From: Bin87 sp963663945
GTDB taxonomy: Bacteria; Chloroflexota; Dehalococcoidia; Lucifugimonadales; UBA3495
Direction of reading: 5' to 3'
Assembly (NCBI GenBank): GCA_963663945.1
Contig: OY760687.1
Location: 3,224,001 to 3,288,000 of the forward strand
Length of the DNA stretch: 64,000 nucleotides
Positions 24,841 through 33,398 of the stretch are shown here, in pieces (within the stretch, counting starts at the first letter, position 1; each line of letters opens with the position of its first letter). A program made the translations under genes and the position numbers. The notes under the pieces were generated by a model. The model saw nothing but the letters and a program-made list of their open reading frames with translations. It was not told where the DNA came from and searched no databases.

Positions 24841-26274
24841 TCAGTGTCCGGCCGTTGACGGACCCGCCTCCTGGAACGCGGCCTGGATTCCCAGGCGCAT
24901 TCCAGTGCCCAATTCCATTGAACCGCCGGAGAAATCGGCGGATTGCCCGAATTTGATGGCGCTCGCGGTGACGCCAGGGTTCTCGACGACCACCTCTGGC
25001 GTCGTTTCCGGTATTGGGTGTTGCCGATCCAGGACATCGGCAGCCAGACGGCCAATTTCATCCCGCAACCGGGCGAGGTTTTCGTCGTTATTCTCGACCC
25101 GAGCCCTTTCGTTCGCGACCAGTGTGAGCCGCCCTTCCAGACGATCGAAGTAATTGTTTGATCCGGTGCCGGCGTTGTACGCCGCATTGGCGTAACCGAG
25201 GACGTCGCGCCGCAACGCAGCGTCACCTTCCTCCTGGAGGTATGCAATGTCCCGCTCCATGCGGCCGGCAATGGAGGCATATCCCTCCCGGATTCGGGCT
25301 ACAAACGTGGGATCCTGCATGAGGCTGGCTACCTGCAGGAAAGTACTCCCCAACGTCACCGTCGCTGTCAGGCTATCCAGGTGCCAGTAATACAGGATGT
25401 CGTCCGTGGAGACACTGTCGACGCTGGTAACCAGATTGTAGAACCCTTCGTCCAGGGTGGCCTCGGTGTTGGGGAACAAATGGGTCTGATTGGTTCGAGT
25501 CAGCGCGTTCCTTTCTCGTACCTCCATAGCCACTGCTCGCAACAATGCGGGCCTTCCGGCCTGGATGGCTTTCGCATTGGACACCAGGCGGTTGACGAGG
25601 GTTCTGATCTCGCCGACGCTGCTGCTTTGGCTGTTTGCGGCCAGGATCGCCAGCTGTGCGTTCATCGCGGTTTCGCGCCCGGCCACCATGCCCGCATATT
25701 GGCGAATTTCTTGCTCGGAGGTGGGCAGGTCAGCTGCGACCAATGCGCCGGAGTGCCTCATGATCTCCAGCGAGGCGGCGATAATCGCGAGGGCATTGCC
25801 CTGGCCGGTCCCGCCGCCGCCGGTTCCGCCGGTGCCGCCACCGGTGCCCGGGGTCTGGGAGGGCGTGCGGGGCGGCGTGTCGCTTTCTTCCTGCTCTTCC
25901 CGCAACTGGACCCGCTCGGGTTGAGCCGCGTCCTCGGTTTCGCCGGCGCGGCGCACTATCAGGTAGCAGGTCTCGGCGGGGGATCCGCTGCGGTAGCCAG
26001 CGTCATAGCGGTCGTCGGCCGGGTAGGCGCGGACGGACGTCGTGCCGTTGCTGTCGGTGCTGCGGATGATGTACCACTCATCGCCGTCTTCATCCGTGTA
26101 AAAACCCTCGAAGTCGATTTGTCCGTTGCCTGATTCGCCTGAGGAAGACGCGTCAGGCCAATCCGAGGGGCATCCGTATCCGCTGGCCTGCGCCGTGTTC
26201 AGCGCGAACATGCCGGCCGCGGCCAAAGCGCAGACAAACACGATGACCAGTGGAATGATGATATTGGGTCGCAT
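24841..26274 (-). CDS. N-terminal part of a lipid/secreted receptor: signal segment, Gly-rich linker, helical domain, start of Peripla_BP_6
   Basis: About 477 residues from Met at 26274 (MRPNIIIPLVIVFVCALAAAGMF), preceded by GGAGG. A signal/anchor helix is followed by a small domain (YGCPSDWPD..., GQIDFEGFYTDEDGDEWYIIRS), a Gly-rich linker (TPGTGGGTGGTGGGGTGQGN), a long helical domain of about 260 residues, and VTASAIKFGQSADFSGGSMELGTGMRLGIQAAFQEAG. That last segment is the beginning of a type 1 binding domain; it then runs into PSTAGH and a stop. The rest of the domain is in another frame (23897-24835). Full length would be about 790 residues. The linker and helical domain suggest a cell-surface sensor for amino acids or amides rather than a plain transporter subunit. 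Confidence 0.75.
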   Translation of the reverse strand: MRPNIIIPLVIVFVCALAAAGMFALNTAQASGYGCPSDWPDASSSGESGNGQIDFEGFYTDEDGDEWYIIRSTDSNGTTSVRAYPADDRYDAGYRSGSPAETCYLIVRRAGETEDAAQPERVQLREEQEESDTPPRTPSQTPGTGGGTGGTGGGGTGQGNALAIIAASLEIMRHSGALVAADLPTSEQEIRQYAGMVAGRETAMNAQLAILAANSQSSSVGEIRTLVNRLVSNAKAIQAGRPALLRAVAMEVRERNALTRTNQTHLFPNTEATLDEGFYNLVTSVDSVSTDDILYYWHLDSLTATVTLGSTFLQVASLMQDPTFVARIREGYASIAGRMERDIAYLQEEGDAALRRDVLGYANAAYNAGTGSNNYFDRLEGRLTLVANERARVENNDENLARLRDEIGRLAADVLDRQHPIPETTPEVVVENPGVTASAIKFGQSADFSGGSMELGTGMRLGIQAAFQEAGPSTAGH

Positions 26275-26539
26275 GTGACCTCCACCTACGTTCAATTACT
26301 TCTTACAGGTCGAGAGACCCTGGCGAGTTCAGCCAGCAGGCTTCCGGGCGGCAACCAGGTTCGCATATACGCAACCGTTTAATTTCAAGCAATCCGATAC
26401 CGGTATCGCCATAACTGGGACAGCGAGTGCCCACCAAGCCTTGGTCTCTCTTCCCTTGCCCACCCTGCGACCTTGCGGGTTCCGGGCGCCGCGGGACGCA
26501 TGCCGTCCCAACAAAATGCCAGCAGCTTATAATCGTGCG

Positions 26540-26737
26540 CCGACATGGGCATAAAAGCCCTCGAAGTCGATGTGTCCGCCGCCCGATCCTCCAGACGATT
26601 GTTCGGGCAAGTCTGATGGGCATCCGGGCCTCTGGCAGACAGTGTAGGTTTGGTTGGTAAGTGTATCACCGTCATCACGAGCGATAAAATCACAACCACT
26701 GCACAAAATGTGCGTGTTACATTCGGCCACAACCTCA
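26540..26737 (-). pseudogene. Truncated, frameshifted copy of the receptor N-terminus
   Basis: Starting at Met 26737, MRLWPNVTRTFCAVVVILS is a signal-peptide-like segment parallel to the intact receptor's MRPNIIIPLVIVFVCA. In another frame downstream, GCPSDLPEQSSGG...GGHIDFEGFYAH matches GCPSDWPDASSSG...GQIDFEGFYTD. The copy ends after about 66 codons and is out of frame internally. It lies between the asparaginase gene and the full-length receptor, mirroring the asparaginase remnant at 23649-23780. Confidence 0.75.
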
Positions 26738-26815
26738 TCTGAGGAAGGGATACTATCCTGGACATGTTGGGCGCGGGTATATTGACGAGCACGAATTCAG
26801 GCAACGGTGCCCGGC

Positions 26816-27817
26816 TCAGAATTGGTAAAACATGTCCTGGAGCGCGCCGCGGTCCTGGGTCACGGTCAAACCCAGCATGAGCAGCAGGCGGGCCTTCTGG
26901 GGCATGAGGTTGTCGGAGACGATGAAGCCCTGCTCATCCTTGCGGGGGGTCATCACCACGCGGCCGGCGATGGAACGGCTGGCGAGGACGACGGGCATGC
27001 CGCCGGCCACGGCGGCCTCGGCAGCCGAGATGACCGCCGGCGGGAAGGTTCCCGCGCCGAATCCCGCCAACACCAGGCCCGCCGATCCGTGAGCCCGCAC
27101 CGCGTCGATGAGCATGCCGTCGGCGCCGGCGTAGGCGTGTACGATGTCCACCCGTGGCAGGTCGCTCATGCCGTCAACGCGGAAGGGAGTTTCGGTGGTG
27201 TGCTTGCGGACGGGTTGGCGGTAGAAGACGACCTGGTGGTCGGAGTCGGCGTAGCCCAGGAAGCCCAATTCGTTGGCCCTGAAGGTCTCGACGCGCAGGG
27301 TGTTGGCCTTGTAGACCTCGCGGGCGCAGTGGATCTCGTTGTTGAGGACGGTGAGCACGCCCATGCCGGCGGCCTCGGGCGTGGCGGCGATGCGCACGGC
27401 GTCAAACAGGTTGAGGTCGGCGTCGGTACTGATGGCCGTGGGCGGGCGCATGGCGCCGGTGATGACCACGGGGCGCGCGGTCTTGACGGTGAGGTGGAGG
27501 AAGTAGGCGGTCTCCTCCAGGGTGGCGGTGCCGTGGGTGATGACGATGCCGGCGGTGTCAGGCTCATCGCGGTCGATGGCGTGGATGCGCTCGGCCAGGG
27601 CGATCCAGTTCGCGGGGCCGATGGCGGTGCTGCCAACGCTGACCATGTCCTCGGCGATGATGTTGAAGTTGTCGCCGATCTCGGGGACGCGGGCCAGATT
27701 CTGGTCGATGGTGAGGTGGTCACCGATCTCGGGATACAGGGTGTAGTCCATGCGGTCGGGGCCGACGCCGGCGATGCTGCCGCCGGTGGCGATGATGTGG
27801 ACGGTGGGATTGGGCAT
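26816..27817 (-). CDS. L-asparaginase-family amidohydrolase
   Basis: 333 residues. The N-terminal HIIATGGSIAGVG carries the nucleophile-type Thr (T11). The second motif reads THGTATLEETAYFL: Thr97 is present, but the Asp that normally follows (HGTDT) is Ala98, while a Lys candidate is present in YKANTLRVETF. The C-terminal half is typical (VLAGFGAGTFPPA near 250, SRSIAGRVVM). Members hydrolyse L-Asn (or Gln) to the acid and ammonia; loss of the Asp makes activity uncertain or altered. There is no signal peptide. A TATAAT box lies 60 nt upstream. Confidence 0.85.
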   Translation of the reverse strand: MPNPTVHIIATGGSIAGVGPDRMDYTLYPEIGDHLTIDQNLARVPEIGDNFNIIAEDMVSVGSTAIGPANWIALAERIHAIDRDEPDTAGIVITHGTATLEETAYFLHLTVKTARPVVITGAMRPPTAISTDADLNLFDAVRIAATPEAAGMGVLTVLNNEIHCAREVYKANTLRVETFRANELGFLGYADSDHQVVFYRQPVRKHTTETPFRVDGMSDLPRVDIVHAYAGADGMLIDAVRAHGSAGLVLAGFGAGTFPPAVISAAEAAVAGGMPVVLASRSIAGRVVMTPRKDEQGFIVSDNLMPQKARLLLMLGLTVTQDRGALQDMFYQF

Positions 27818-27877
27818 GAATGGCTCCTTATCGGGCGGCGCTGGCGCGCCTCACCGGGTTGGTCGTGGTTCGCGCGG

Positions 27878-27883
27878 ATTATA
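27878..27883 (-). promoter_or_regulatory. Candidate -10 box for the asparaginase gene
   Basis: TATAAT on the minus strand, 60 nt before the ATG at 27817. No clear -35 element. Confidence 0.4.
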
Positions 27884-28023
27884 GAGGAGATTTCGCTACC
27901 CCGATTCTGGGGTGGCCGGAGCGTAGATCGATCAACGGACTGACGATTTTCGTATTCCGCTTTGCCCTCGAATTCCGCTTTTCCGGGCAGATCGGGTCGG
28001 TGAACAGAGTGTGTCAAGCCGCG

Positions 28024-28833
28024 TCAGTTGGGCGCACTGGAGTCATCGGTTCCACTGATGTCATGCTGGACGACTGACAGCGATATGGCGAGGCTGTCCG
28101 TGATGTCCGGTCTGGTGGCCTCGGCGGCGCCGCGCTCGGCTGCCTCCTCCAGTGAGGATAGTTTTTCACCGGAGGGCGGAGTCGCCATCTGGACGGTCAC
28201 GACGATTTCAATGGCGTCGCTGTCGTAATAGGTCACGCCGTCCTGTACACCGTCCTCCGCCATCACCGCGAAATGCGCTCCGACTACCGCTTCATCCGCC
28301 TCCCGCCTGGTGAACCCCGGGTCTTTGCCTACTTGCAGGCTGACCTCAACGTGAGGGTTTTCGGACTTGAATTTGTCGATGGCGGTCCGGGCGTTGCCGG
28401 AGATGGAACCCGAAAACTTGATCCAGGCCGACGACGACCCGCTGGTGCTGCCGGCATGAACGACGCTGTCGGGGTCGTCGTCCTCGATGGCCGTTACCAT
28501 CTCTGAGAAGTCGCCGCGCCAGGCATGGAGCGCGATGGACTCATCGAGAGTGATGCCATCCTGGTTCGCGATGAATTGCAGGTCGTTCAATTCGGCGGGG
28601 CCGCTGATGCTGGGGTGTTGGCGGATCAGCGCAGCCGCGTCGTGGGGGGTCAGCGTCGCCATGGTGTGGTGGCTTGCCACCGTCTCGCCGTCATCATTGG
28701 GGGCGGCCGCCATCGCCACGATTACGACCACGACCGCGACCACGCCCAGAATGCCGCCGCCGTAGGCGAGCCACATGTACCAGCGGGTCCAACGATTTCT
28801 TGGCGAATCGCGTCGCTCACTCTCGGTCATCAT
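28024..28833 (-). CDS. Single-pass membrane-anchored protein of unknown function
   Basis: About 269 residues from the Met-Met at 28833 (MMTESERRDSPRNRWTRWYM). One membrane helix follows, YGGGILGVVAVVVVIVAMAA. The outside part has a low-complexity 'TLTPHDAAALIRQHPSISGPAEL' region, a Ser-rich linker (VVHAGSTSGSSSAW), and a domain containing VEVSLQVGKDPGFTRREADEAVVGAHFAVMAEDGV. I do not recognise the domain. The type II orientation (N-in, basic N-terminus) is inferred from the charges. It is divergent from the cyclophilin gene. Confidence 0.6.
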   Translation of the reverse strand: MMTESERRDSPRNRWTRWYMWLAYGGGILGVVAVVVVIVAMAAAPNDDGETVASHHTMATLTPHDAAALIRQHPSISGPAELNDLQFIANQDGITLDESIALHAWRGDFSEMVTAIEDDDPDSVVHAGSTSGSSSAWIKFSGSISGNARTAIDKFKSENPHVEVSLQVGKDPGFTRREADEAVVGAHFAVMAEDGVQDGVTYYDSDAIEIVVTVQMATPPSGEKLSSLEEAAERGAAEATRPDITDSLAISLSVVQHDISGTDDSSAPN

Positions 28834-29024
28834 CAGGGAGCATCCTACGGGTTCGGGATCAGGCGTTGCCCGAAAAACCGGCAATACCCGGACATTTCAG
28901 GCGTTTGGGCCGATTATGGATTCCGCCAGTACATTGGTCGATGTCCGCCGCGTCAGCCGCGTAATCGGAGTAGTGAAATTTACTCGGATTATAGCAACGC
29001 CGGGGGTTGCGGCTGAGGGTAGGG

Positions 29025-29030
29025 TATAAT
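29025..29030 (+). promoter_or_regulatory. Candidate -10 box for the cyclophilin gene
   Basis: TATAAT preceded by GAGGGTAGGG, 41 nt before the ATG at 29072, in the divergent gap. The -35 region is not recognisable. Confidence 0.4.
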
Positions 29031-29071
29031 CGGCGGGACTTATCCGTTCCACGATCATCAGGAGACATTCG

Positions 29072-29608
29072 ATGCCCCCCAAGCAATATGAGAACTCGCC
29101 CGGCCTGGTCATTGAAGGGACCAAGCGGTACCACGCTGTCATCAAGACCGACAAGGGCGACATGACTATTGAGCTGCTGTCGGAGGTCGCTCCGAGAGCC
29201 GTAAACAATTTCGTCTTCCTGGCGCGGGACGGATTTTACGAAGACAACCAGTTCCACCGGGTCATCAACGGGTTCATGATCCAGGGCGGGTGTCCCAAGG
29301 GCGACGGCACCGGCGGGCCCGGCTACCGGTTCAGCGACGAGGAAGTGACGCGCTCCTACACGCGGGGAACCCTGGCGATGGCCAACGCGGGCCCCAACAC
29401 CAACGGGAGCCAGTGGTTCATCGTGCACGGCGCGAACGCGGGGCTGCCGCCCAACTACACCATATTCGGGATGCTGACCGACGGCGACGACGTGCTGGAA
29501 GCGCTGGCCACGTCGCCGGTGCGGCAGAGCCGCAGCGGTGAGAACTCGCAGCCGACCGAGCGTCTGGCGATCCATAACGTCGAGATCACCGAGACCGATC
29601 TGGGCTGA
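29072..29608 (+). CDS. Peptidyl-prolyl cis-trans isomerase, cyclophilin type
   Basis: 178 residues. Family motifs: AVIKTDKGDMTIELLSEVAP, FVFLARDGFYEDNQFHRVINGFMIQGGCP (catalytic Arg in FHR), GTGGPGYRFSDEE, AMANAGPNTNGSQWFIVHG and LTDGDDVLEAL. It is cytosolic, as no signal peptide is present. A terminator follows 28 nt after the stop. Catalyses proline isomerisation in protein folding. Confidence 0.95.
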   Translation: MPPKQYENSPGLVIEGTKRYHAVIKTDKGDMTIELLSEVAPRAVNNFVFLARDGFYEDNQFHRVINGFMIQGGCPKGDGTGGPGYRFSDEEVTRSYTRGTLAMANAGPNTNGSQWFIVHGANAGLPPNYTIFGMLTDGDDVLEALATSPVRQSRSGENSQPTERLAIHNVEITETDLG

Positions 29609-29635
29609 TCCGCTACGACACGGACGTTGAACGAC

Positions 29636-29668
29636 GAGGGCGGGTTTCGTACCCGCCCTCAATCTTTT
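29636..29668. terminator. Bidirectional terminator between convergent genes
   Basis: GAGGGCGGGT and ACCCGCCCTC form a perfect 10-bp stem with a 5-nt loop, followed by AATCTTTT on the plus strand. It serves the cyclophilin gene; the convergent MFS gene (29706-31103, minus) may also use it. Confidence 0.8.
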
Positions 29669-29705
29669 GCGTGGTGCGCCCGGTCATCGAGCCCGGGGTT
29701 GCATC

Positions 29706-31103
29706 CTAGGAGTCGCCCGCCGCTGGCGCCGAGGCGGCGACGGGTGCGGCTGCTGCGGGCGTGGTGGGGATGCTCGGTCGCTTGGCGAAGAGGAAGAAGA
29801 CGCCGCCGATGAAGTTGAACGCCGCCAGCACCAGGAAGGCGATGGTGTAGGAGCCCCGCCAGTCGTACATGTAGCCGGCGAAGGGGCTCGAAATCAGGAG
29901 CAGACCGTTCATGGGTATGGTGCTGATGCCCAGGATCTTGCCGAAGTTGCCGCGACCGAAGTACTCGCCGCGTATGGACGTCGTGAGTGGGTTGCGGCCC
30001 CCGAAGCCGAAGCCGAAGATCACGGCGAAGGTGTAGAACATCCAGAGCTCGGTGCTGAAGGTGAGGAGCAGCACGGCGCTGGCCTGTATCGTGGTGAAAA
30101 CGAACAGCCCATAACGCTTGGGGAACCGGTCACCGATGTAGCCGCCCAGGGGCTGCGAGAACATGGACACCAGGGTGTAGAGGATCACCACGGTGCCGGC
30201 GTATTCCTCGAAGCCCGCGTCCTTGAGCAGCAGGCCCAGGTGGGTGAAGATGGCCAGGATGATCATGCTGGTCATGCCGTGGCCGAGGGCGATGAGCCAG
30301 AACGCCGAGGTGCGCACCGCCTGCTGGGCGGTGAGGCCCTGGAGGGCTGGCGGAGTGCGACGTCCGCCGCGCGCCGGCGTCGAGGTTTCGGTTCCCTCCG
30401 CCTGGAGGCCCATGTCCTCGGGCCGGTTGCGGATGACGTAGGACAGCGGGAGGGCGGCGACGAGGATGAGGATCGCCAGGATGAACGCGACGTTTTCCCA
30501 GCCGATGGCGCGGCCGATGCCGAGGGTATGTCCGGTGAAGGGGACGCCGACGCTGCCGTTGATGCCAAGGTCGATGAGGGGGATGACTATGAGTGCGCCG
30601 CCGCGGCTCATGAAGTTGGCCCAGCCCATGGCCGAGGCCATGCGGCGGGAGAACCAGTTGTTGATGGTGGTCATCATGGGGACCCAGCTGCCCATGCCCT
30701 GGCCGGCCGCCATGACCATGTAGGCGGCGTAGAACATGTACAGGGGCGCCACGGGCCAGAAGCCGGCGTCGATCTGCCAGAAGATCAGGAAGCCGATGCC
30801 CAGGATGATGAACCCCATGAACACCATCTTGCGGGCGCCGAGCTTGTCGGTCAGGTAGCCCTCGATGGGGCCCATCAGGCCGCCCTCGATGCGGGTCAAG
30901 GTGAGGGCGAGGGAGAGTTGGCCTCGGGGCCAGCCGAAACTGTTTTCGAGGGCGACGGCCCACAGGGTCATCGCGTGGAACAGCGGCACCGTGGCTATCG
31001 TCATCACGAAGCCGGTGGCGAAGACGATGTACCAGCCGTAGTAAACGTTGCGCGGCCGGAAGCCGAAGCGCGCTCCGCCGGAGGGTGCGTCGTTGCTGGT
31101 CAT
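29706..31103 (-). CDS. MFS transporter, monocarboxylate/oxalate-formate (OFA)-like
   Basis: About 465 residues from Met at 31103 (MTSNDAPSGG). The opening RPRNVYYGWYIVFATGFVMTI is typical of OFA and bacterial MCT-like transporters. There are about 12 membrane segments; ALTLTRIEGGLMGPIEGYLTDKLGARKMVF and PLGGYIGDRFPKRYGLFVF are the loop signatures. Probably uptake or exchange of a small carboxylate; the substrate is unknown. A Met 45 nt earlier would add a non-family leader. Confidence 0.87.
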   Translation of the reverse strand: MTSNDAPSGGARFGFRPRNVYYGWYIVFATGFVMTIATVPLFHAMTLWAVALENSFGWPRGQLSLALTLTRIEGGLMGPIEGYLTDKLGARKMVFMGFIILGIGFLIFWQIDAGFWPVAPLYMFYAAYMVMAAGQGMGSWVPMMTTINNWFSRRMASAMGWANFMSRGGALIVIPLIDLGINGSVGVPFTGHTLGIGRAIGWENVAFILAILILVAALPLSYVIRNRPEDMGLQAEGTETSTPARGGRRTPPALQGLTAQQAVRTSAFWLIALGHGMTSMIILAIFTHLGLLLKDAGFEEYAGTVVILYTLVSMFSQPLGGYIGDRFPKRYGLFVFTTIQASAVLLLTFSTELWMFYTFAVIFGFGFGGRNPLTTSIRGEYFGRGNFGKILGISTIPMNGLLLISSPFAGYMYDWRGSYTIAFLVLAAFNFIGGVFFLFAKRPSIPTTPAAAAPVAASAPAAGDS

Positions 31104-31208
31104 AGCGATTAATGAAAACGGCGCAACGCGACGATTGCCGTTGCGCAACGGCGGATATTCTACGCCTTGAATGAATATACGTACAAGACATACAGATCGA
31201 TGATGAAT

Positions 31209-31380
31209 ATCACAAACCTACGTCAGACCGCGGCAGGGAACCGTCAGAAGCAGGATTTTCAAGATTTTTATGATTTGGCAGGATTGGGAGGACTTCTCAA
31301 CGGAACGGTTCCAATCCTGAAAATCCTCAAATCCCGAAAATCCTGATTCTGACCATTCACCAAAGCGGGCACGGGTGAAC
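31209..31380. repeat. Dispersed palindromic element, family A copy 2
   Basis: Core from GTCAGAAGCAGGATTT (31243) to CTGATTCTGAC (31353) with interior GGATTGGGAGG and GGAACGGTTCCAATCC. The right end GCGGGCACGGGTGAAC resembles the inverted terminal motif of other copies; the left terminal motif is eroded. It lies between the divergent MFS gene and the alpha/beta-hydrolase. Confidence 0.75.
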
Positions 31381-31497
31381 GGGTATACGGGATTGCCACC
31401 CGGCACAGACGATGCCAAACTTGGGGGGGACCAGTCGACAACGACACCAAACCGTCCCGACACTCCAAAGACCCGACACTCCCACGAGAGGTGCAAC

Positions 31498-32319
31498 GTG
31501 AGCAGCGCGCAAATCAACGGAATCGACCTGCACTACCAGAGCTACGGCGAGGGCGAGGCCATCGTGTTCGCCCACGGCGCTGGCGGCAACCTGCTGAGCT
31601 GGTGGCAGCAGATACCCTTCTTCTCCCAGCGGTACCGGTGTGTCACCTTTGACCATCGGGGTTTTGGCCACTCCTACGACACTCCCAACGGGCCGGGCGC
31701 CAACTCGTTTGTGGACGACCTGCGCGGTTTGCTGGACCATCTGGGGATCGAGTCGGCTCACCTGGTGGCGCAGTCCATGGGCGGCCGGACGATGCTGGGG
31801 TTTGCCGTGGCATATCCGCACCGGGTGAAGAGCCTGGTGATGGCCGACACGGTGGGCGGGATGAACGTGCCAGAGGTGATCGAGCAGCAGCGCGCCTGGG
31901 CGGAAAAGCAGGCCAGCAACCCCGCCGCCTCCGGGGATATCGGCTACCGGGCGGTTGCGCCCCTGTTCGTGCAGCGCAATCCCAACCTGGCCAACCTGTA
32001 CCTGCAGGTGTCGCGCACCAACCCGCCGCGTCACACGCCGCCGGGCGGCATGCAGATGGGTCCAAGCGCCGCCGAGTTGGCGAACCTGAAGGTTCCCACG
32101 CTGTTCTTCGTGGGCGAGGACGACCAGATCTCGCCGCCGCAGGTGATCGAGGCCGGGGCGCGGGCCATCCCCGGGTCGCGGCTGCTGCGCGTGCCGGAGG
32201 CCGGCCACTCGGTCTACTTCGAGAAGCCGGACATCTTCAACTTCGAGGTGCTGCGGTTCATCGAGAGCGCCGTTGCCGCCGGGACGCCGGAGCCAGTGGC
32301 CGCTGCGGTCGGTGACTGA
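31498..32319 (+). CDS. Alpha/beta-fold hydrolase
   Basis: 273 residues from GTG 31498 after GAGAGGTG; the frame is open earlier through repeat sequence. The oxyanion motif is VFAHGAGGNLLSW, the nucleophile elbow is LVAQSMGGR (Ser about 91), the acid is probably in FFVGEDDQISPPQV, and the His is in PEAGHSVYFEKP. Substrate not predictable; esterases, dienelactone and epoxide hydrolases share this size. It heads a run of four small metabolic genes (DUF2283-like, enoyl-CoA hydratase, nitroreductase). Confidence 0.88.
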   Translation: MSSAQINGIDLHYQSYGEGEAIVFAHGAGGNLLSWWQQIPFFSQRYRCVTFDHRGFGHSYDTPNGPGANSFVDDLRGLLDHLGIESAHLVAQSMGGRTMLGFAVAYPHRVKSLVMADTVGGMNVPEVIEQQRAWAEKQASNPAASGDIGYRAVAPLFVQRNPNLANLYLQVSRTNPPRHTPPGGMQMGPSAAELANLKVPTLFFVGEDDQISPPQVIEAGARAIPGSRLLRVPEAGHSVYFEKPDIFNFEVLRFIESAVAAGTPEPVAAAVGD

Positions 32320-32324
32320 TTCAG

Positions 32325-32597
32325 GTGATGAATCCGATGACTCAACCCATCGTGAATCACCAAGAGAACGAGCCCGAAGTGAAGTATTACGCCGATACCC
32401 AGACGCTCTGCATCACCAACGGCAGGCCCATGGGCGAAGGCGACGACGTTTGCAAGGACGTGGTGGCGTTCTTCGACAAGGAAAGCCCGTCCGAAGTAGT
32501 CGGCGTGACTATCGAATGCGCCGAGGAGGTGCTGAAGCCCTTCGTCGACGCCATTTTGGCCAAGCACGGCGTAACCAAGGCTGAGACGACCAGATGA
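32325..32597 (+). CDS. DUF2283-like small protein
   Basis: 90 residues. EVKYYADTQTLCITNGRPM followed by SPSEVVGVTIECAEEVL is the pattern of the DUF2283 family (a short beta-rich domain). The N-terminal 15 residues may be dispensable; a later start at Met6 is possible. The gene starts 5 nt after the hydrolase and overlaps the next gene by 4 nt, so it is translationally coupled. Function unknown. Confidence 0.6.
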   Translation: MMNPMTQPIVNHQENEPEVKYYADTQTLCITNGRPMGEGDDVCKDVVAFFDKESPSEVVGVTIECAEEVLKPFVDAILAKHGVTKAETTR

Positions 32598-33394
32598 GTG
32601 GGAATGGAGCCAACGTGACCAACGGAGTATCGGTGGAAATCCAGAGCGGCATCGCCACGCTGTCCATCGCGGGGCGCACGCACCTGAACCTCCTGGGACC
32701 CGACGTGTTCCGGGAACTGCGGGAGCGAGTCGAGAAGTGCGGCAACGATCCGGCCGTGCGGGCCATCGTGCTGCGCGGCGCCGGCGAGCGGGCTTTCTCG
32801 GCCGGCGTGGACCTGCGCCAGATGAAGGATCTGAACCCGCTGACGGCGGAGCAGTTCATTCGCAACCTGCACCAGGCGGCGCGCATCCTGGTGGATGTGC
32901 CGGTTCCGGTGGTGGCCGCGATACAGGGGCCGTGCCTGGGCGGCGCACTGGAGTTGGCGCTGGCCGCCGACATCCGCATCGCGTCGGATGACGCCATCTT
33001 CGGACTGCCGGAGGTGCGGGTGGGCCTGCCCTCGGTGATCGAGGCGTCGCTGCTGCCGCCGACGGTGGGCCTGGGCCGGGCTCGGAAGATGCTGCTCACC
33101 GGCGAGACCGTGGACGCCGCCGAGGCGCATCGCATCGGCCTGGTCGATGAGGTGGTTGATCACGAACTGGTGCACGAAACGGCGATGGCAACGGCGCGGG
33201 AGTTCCTGGGGATGGCCCGACCGGTACTGGCATCGCAGAAGGACATCGTCGGCAAGTGGCTGGAACTGGGCGAGGCGGAATCGGCCGAGTACACCATCAA
33301 GGCCTTCGCCCTGGGGTTCGCCACGCCGTATCCCCATGAGGCCATGACCGCCTTCCTGGAAAAGCGCGCACCGCGATTTGACGCGGAGGAGTAG
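32594..33394 (+). CDS. Enoyl-CoA hydratase/isomerase-family protein
   Basis: 266 residues. Crotonase motifs: GAGERAFSAGVDLRQMKDL (oxyanion side), AAIQGPCLGGALELALAADIRIASDDAIFGLPEVRVGLP with the second oxyanion Gly and a Glu at the catalytic position, then GLGRARKMLLTGETVDAAEAHRIGLVDEVV. Likely acts on an acyl-CoA in side-chain or fatty-acid breakdown. Start overlaps the previous stop by 4 nt (ATGA). Confidence 0.9.
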   Translation: MSGNGANVTNGVSVEIQSGIATLSIAGRTHLNLLGPDVFRELRERVEKCGNDPAVRAIVLRGAGERAFSAGVDLRQMKDLNPLTAEQFIRNLHQAARILVDVPVPVVAAIQGPCLGGALELALAADIRIASDDAIFGLPEVRVGLPSVIEASLLPPTVGLGRARKMLLTGETVDAAEAHRIGLVDEVVDHELVHETAMATAREFLGMARPVLASQKDIVGKWLELGEAESAEYTIKAFALGFATPYPHEAMTAFLEKRAPRFDAEE

Positions 33395-33398
33395 AGAA

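Noticed and set aside
29667..31112. 481-residue frame opposite the MFS gene
   Set aside because: Shadow frame, Glu/Gly/His-rich with no recognised domain.
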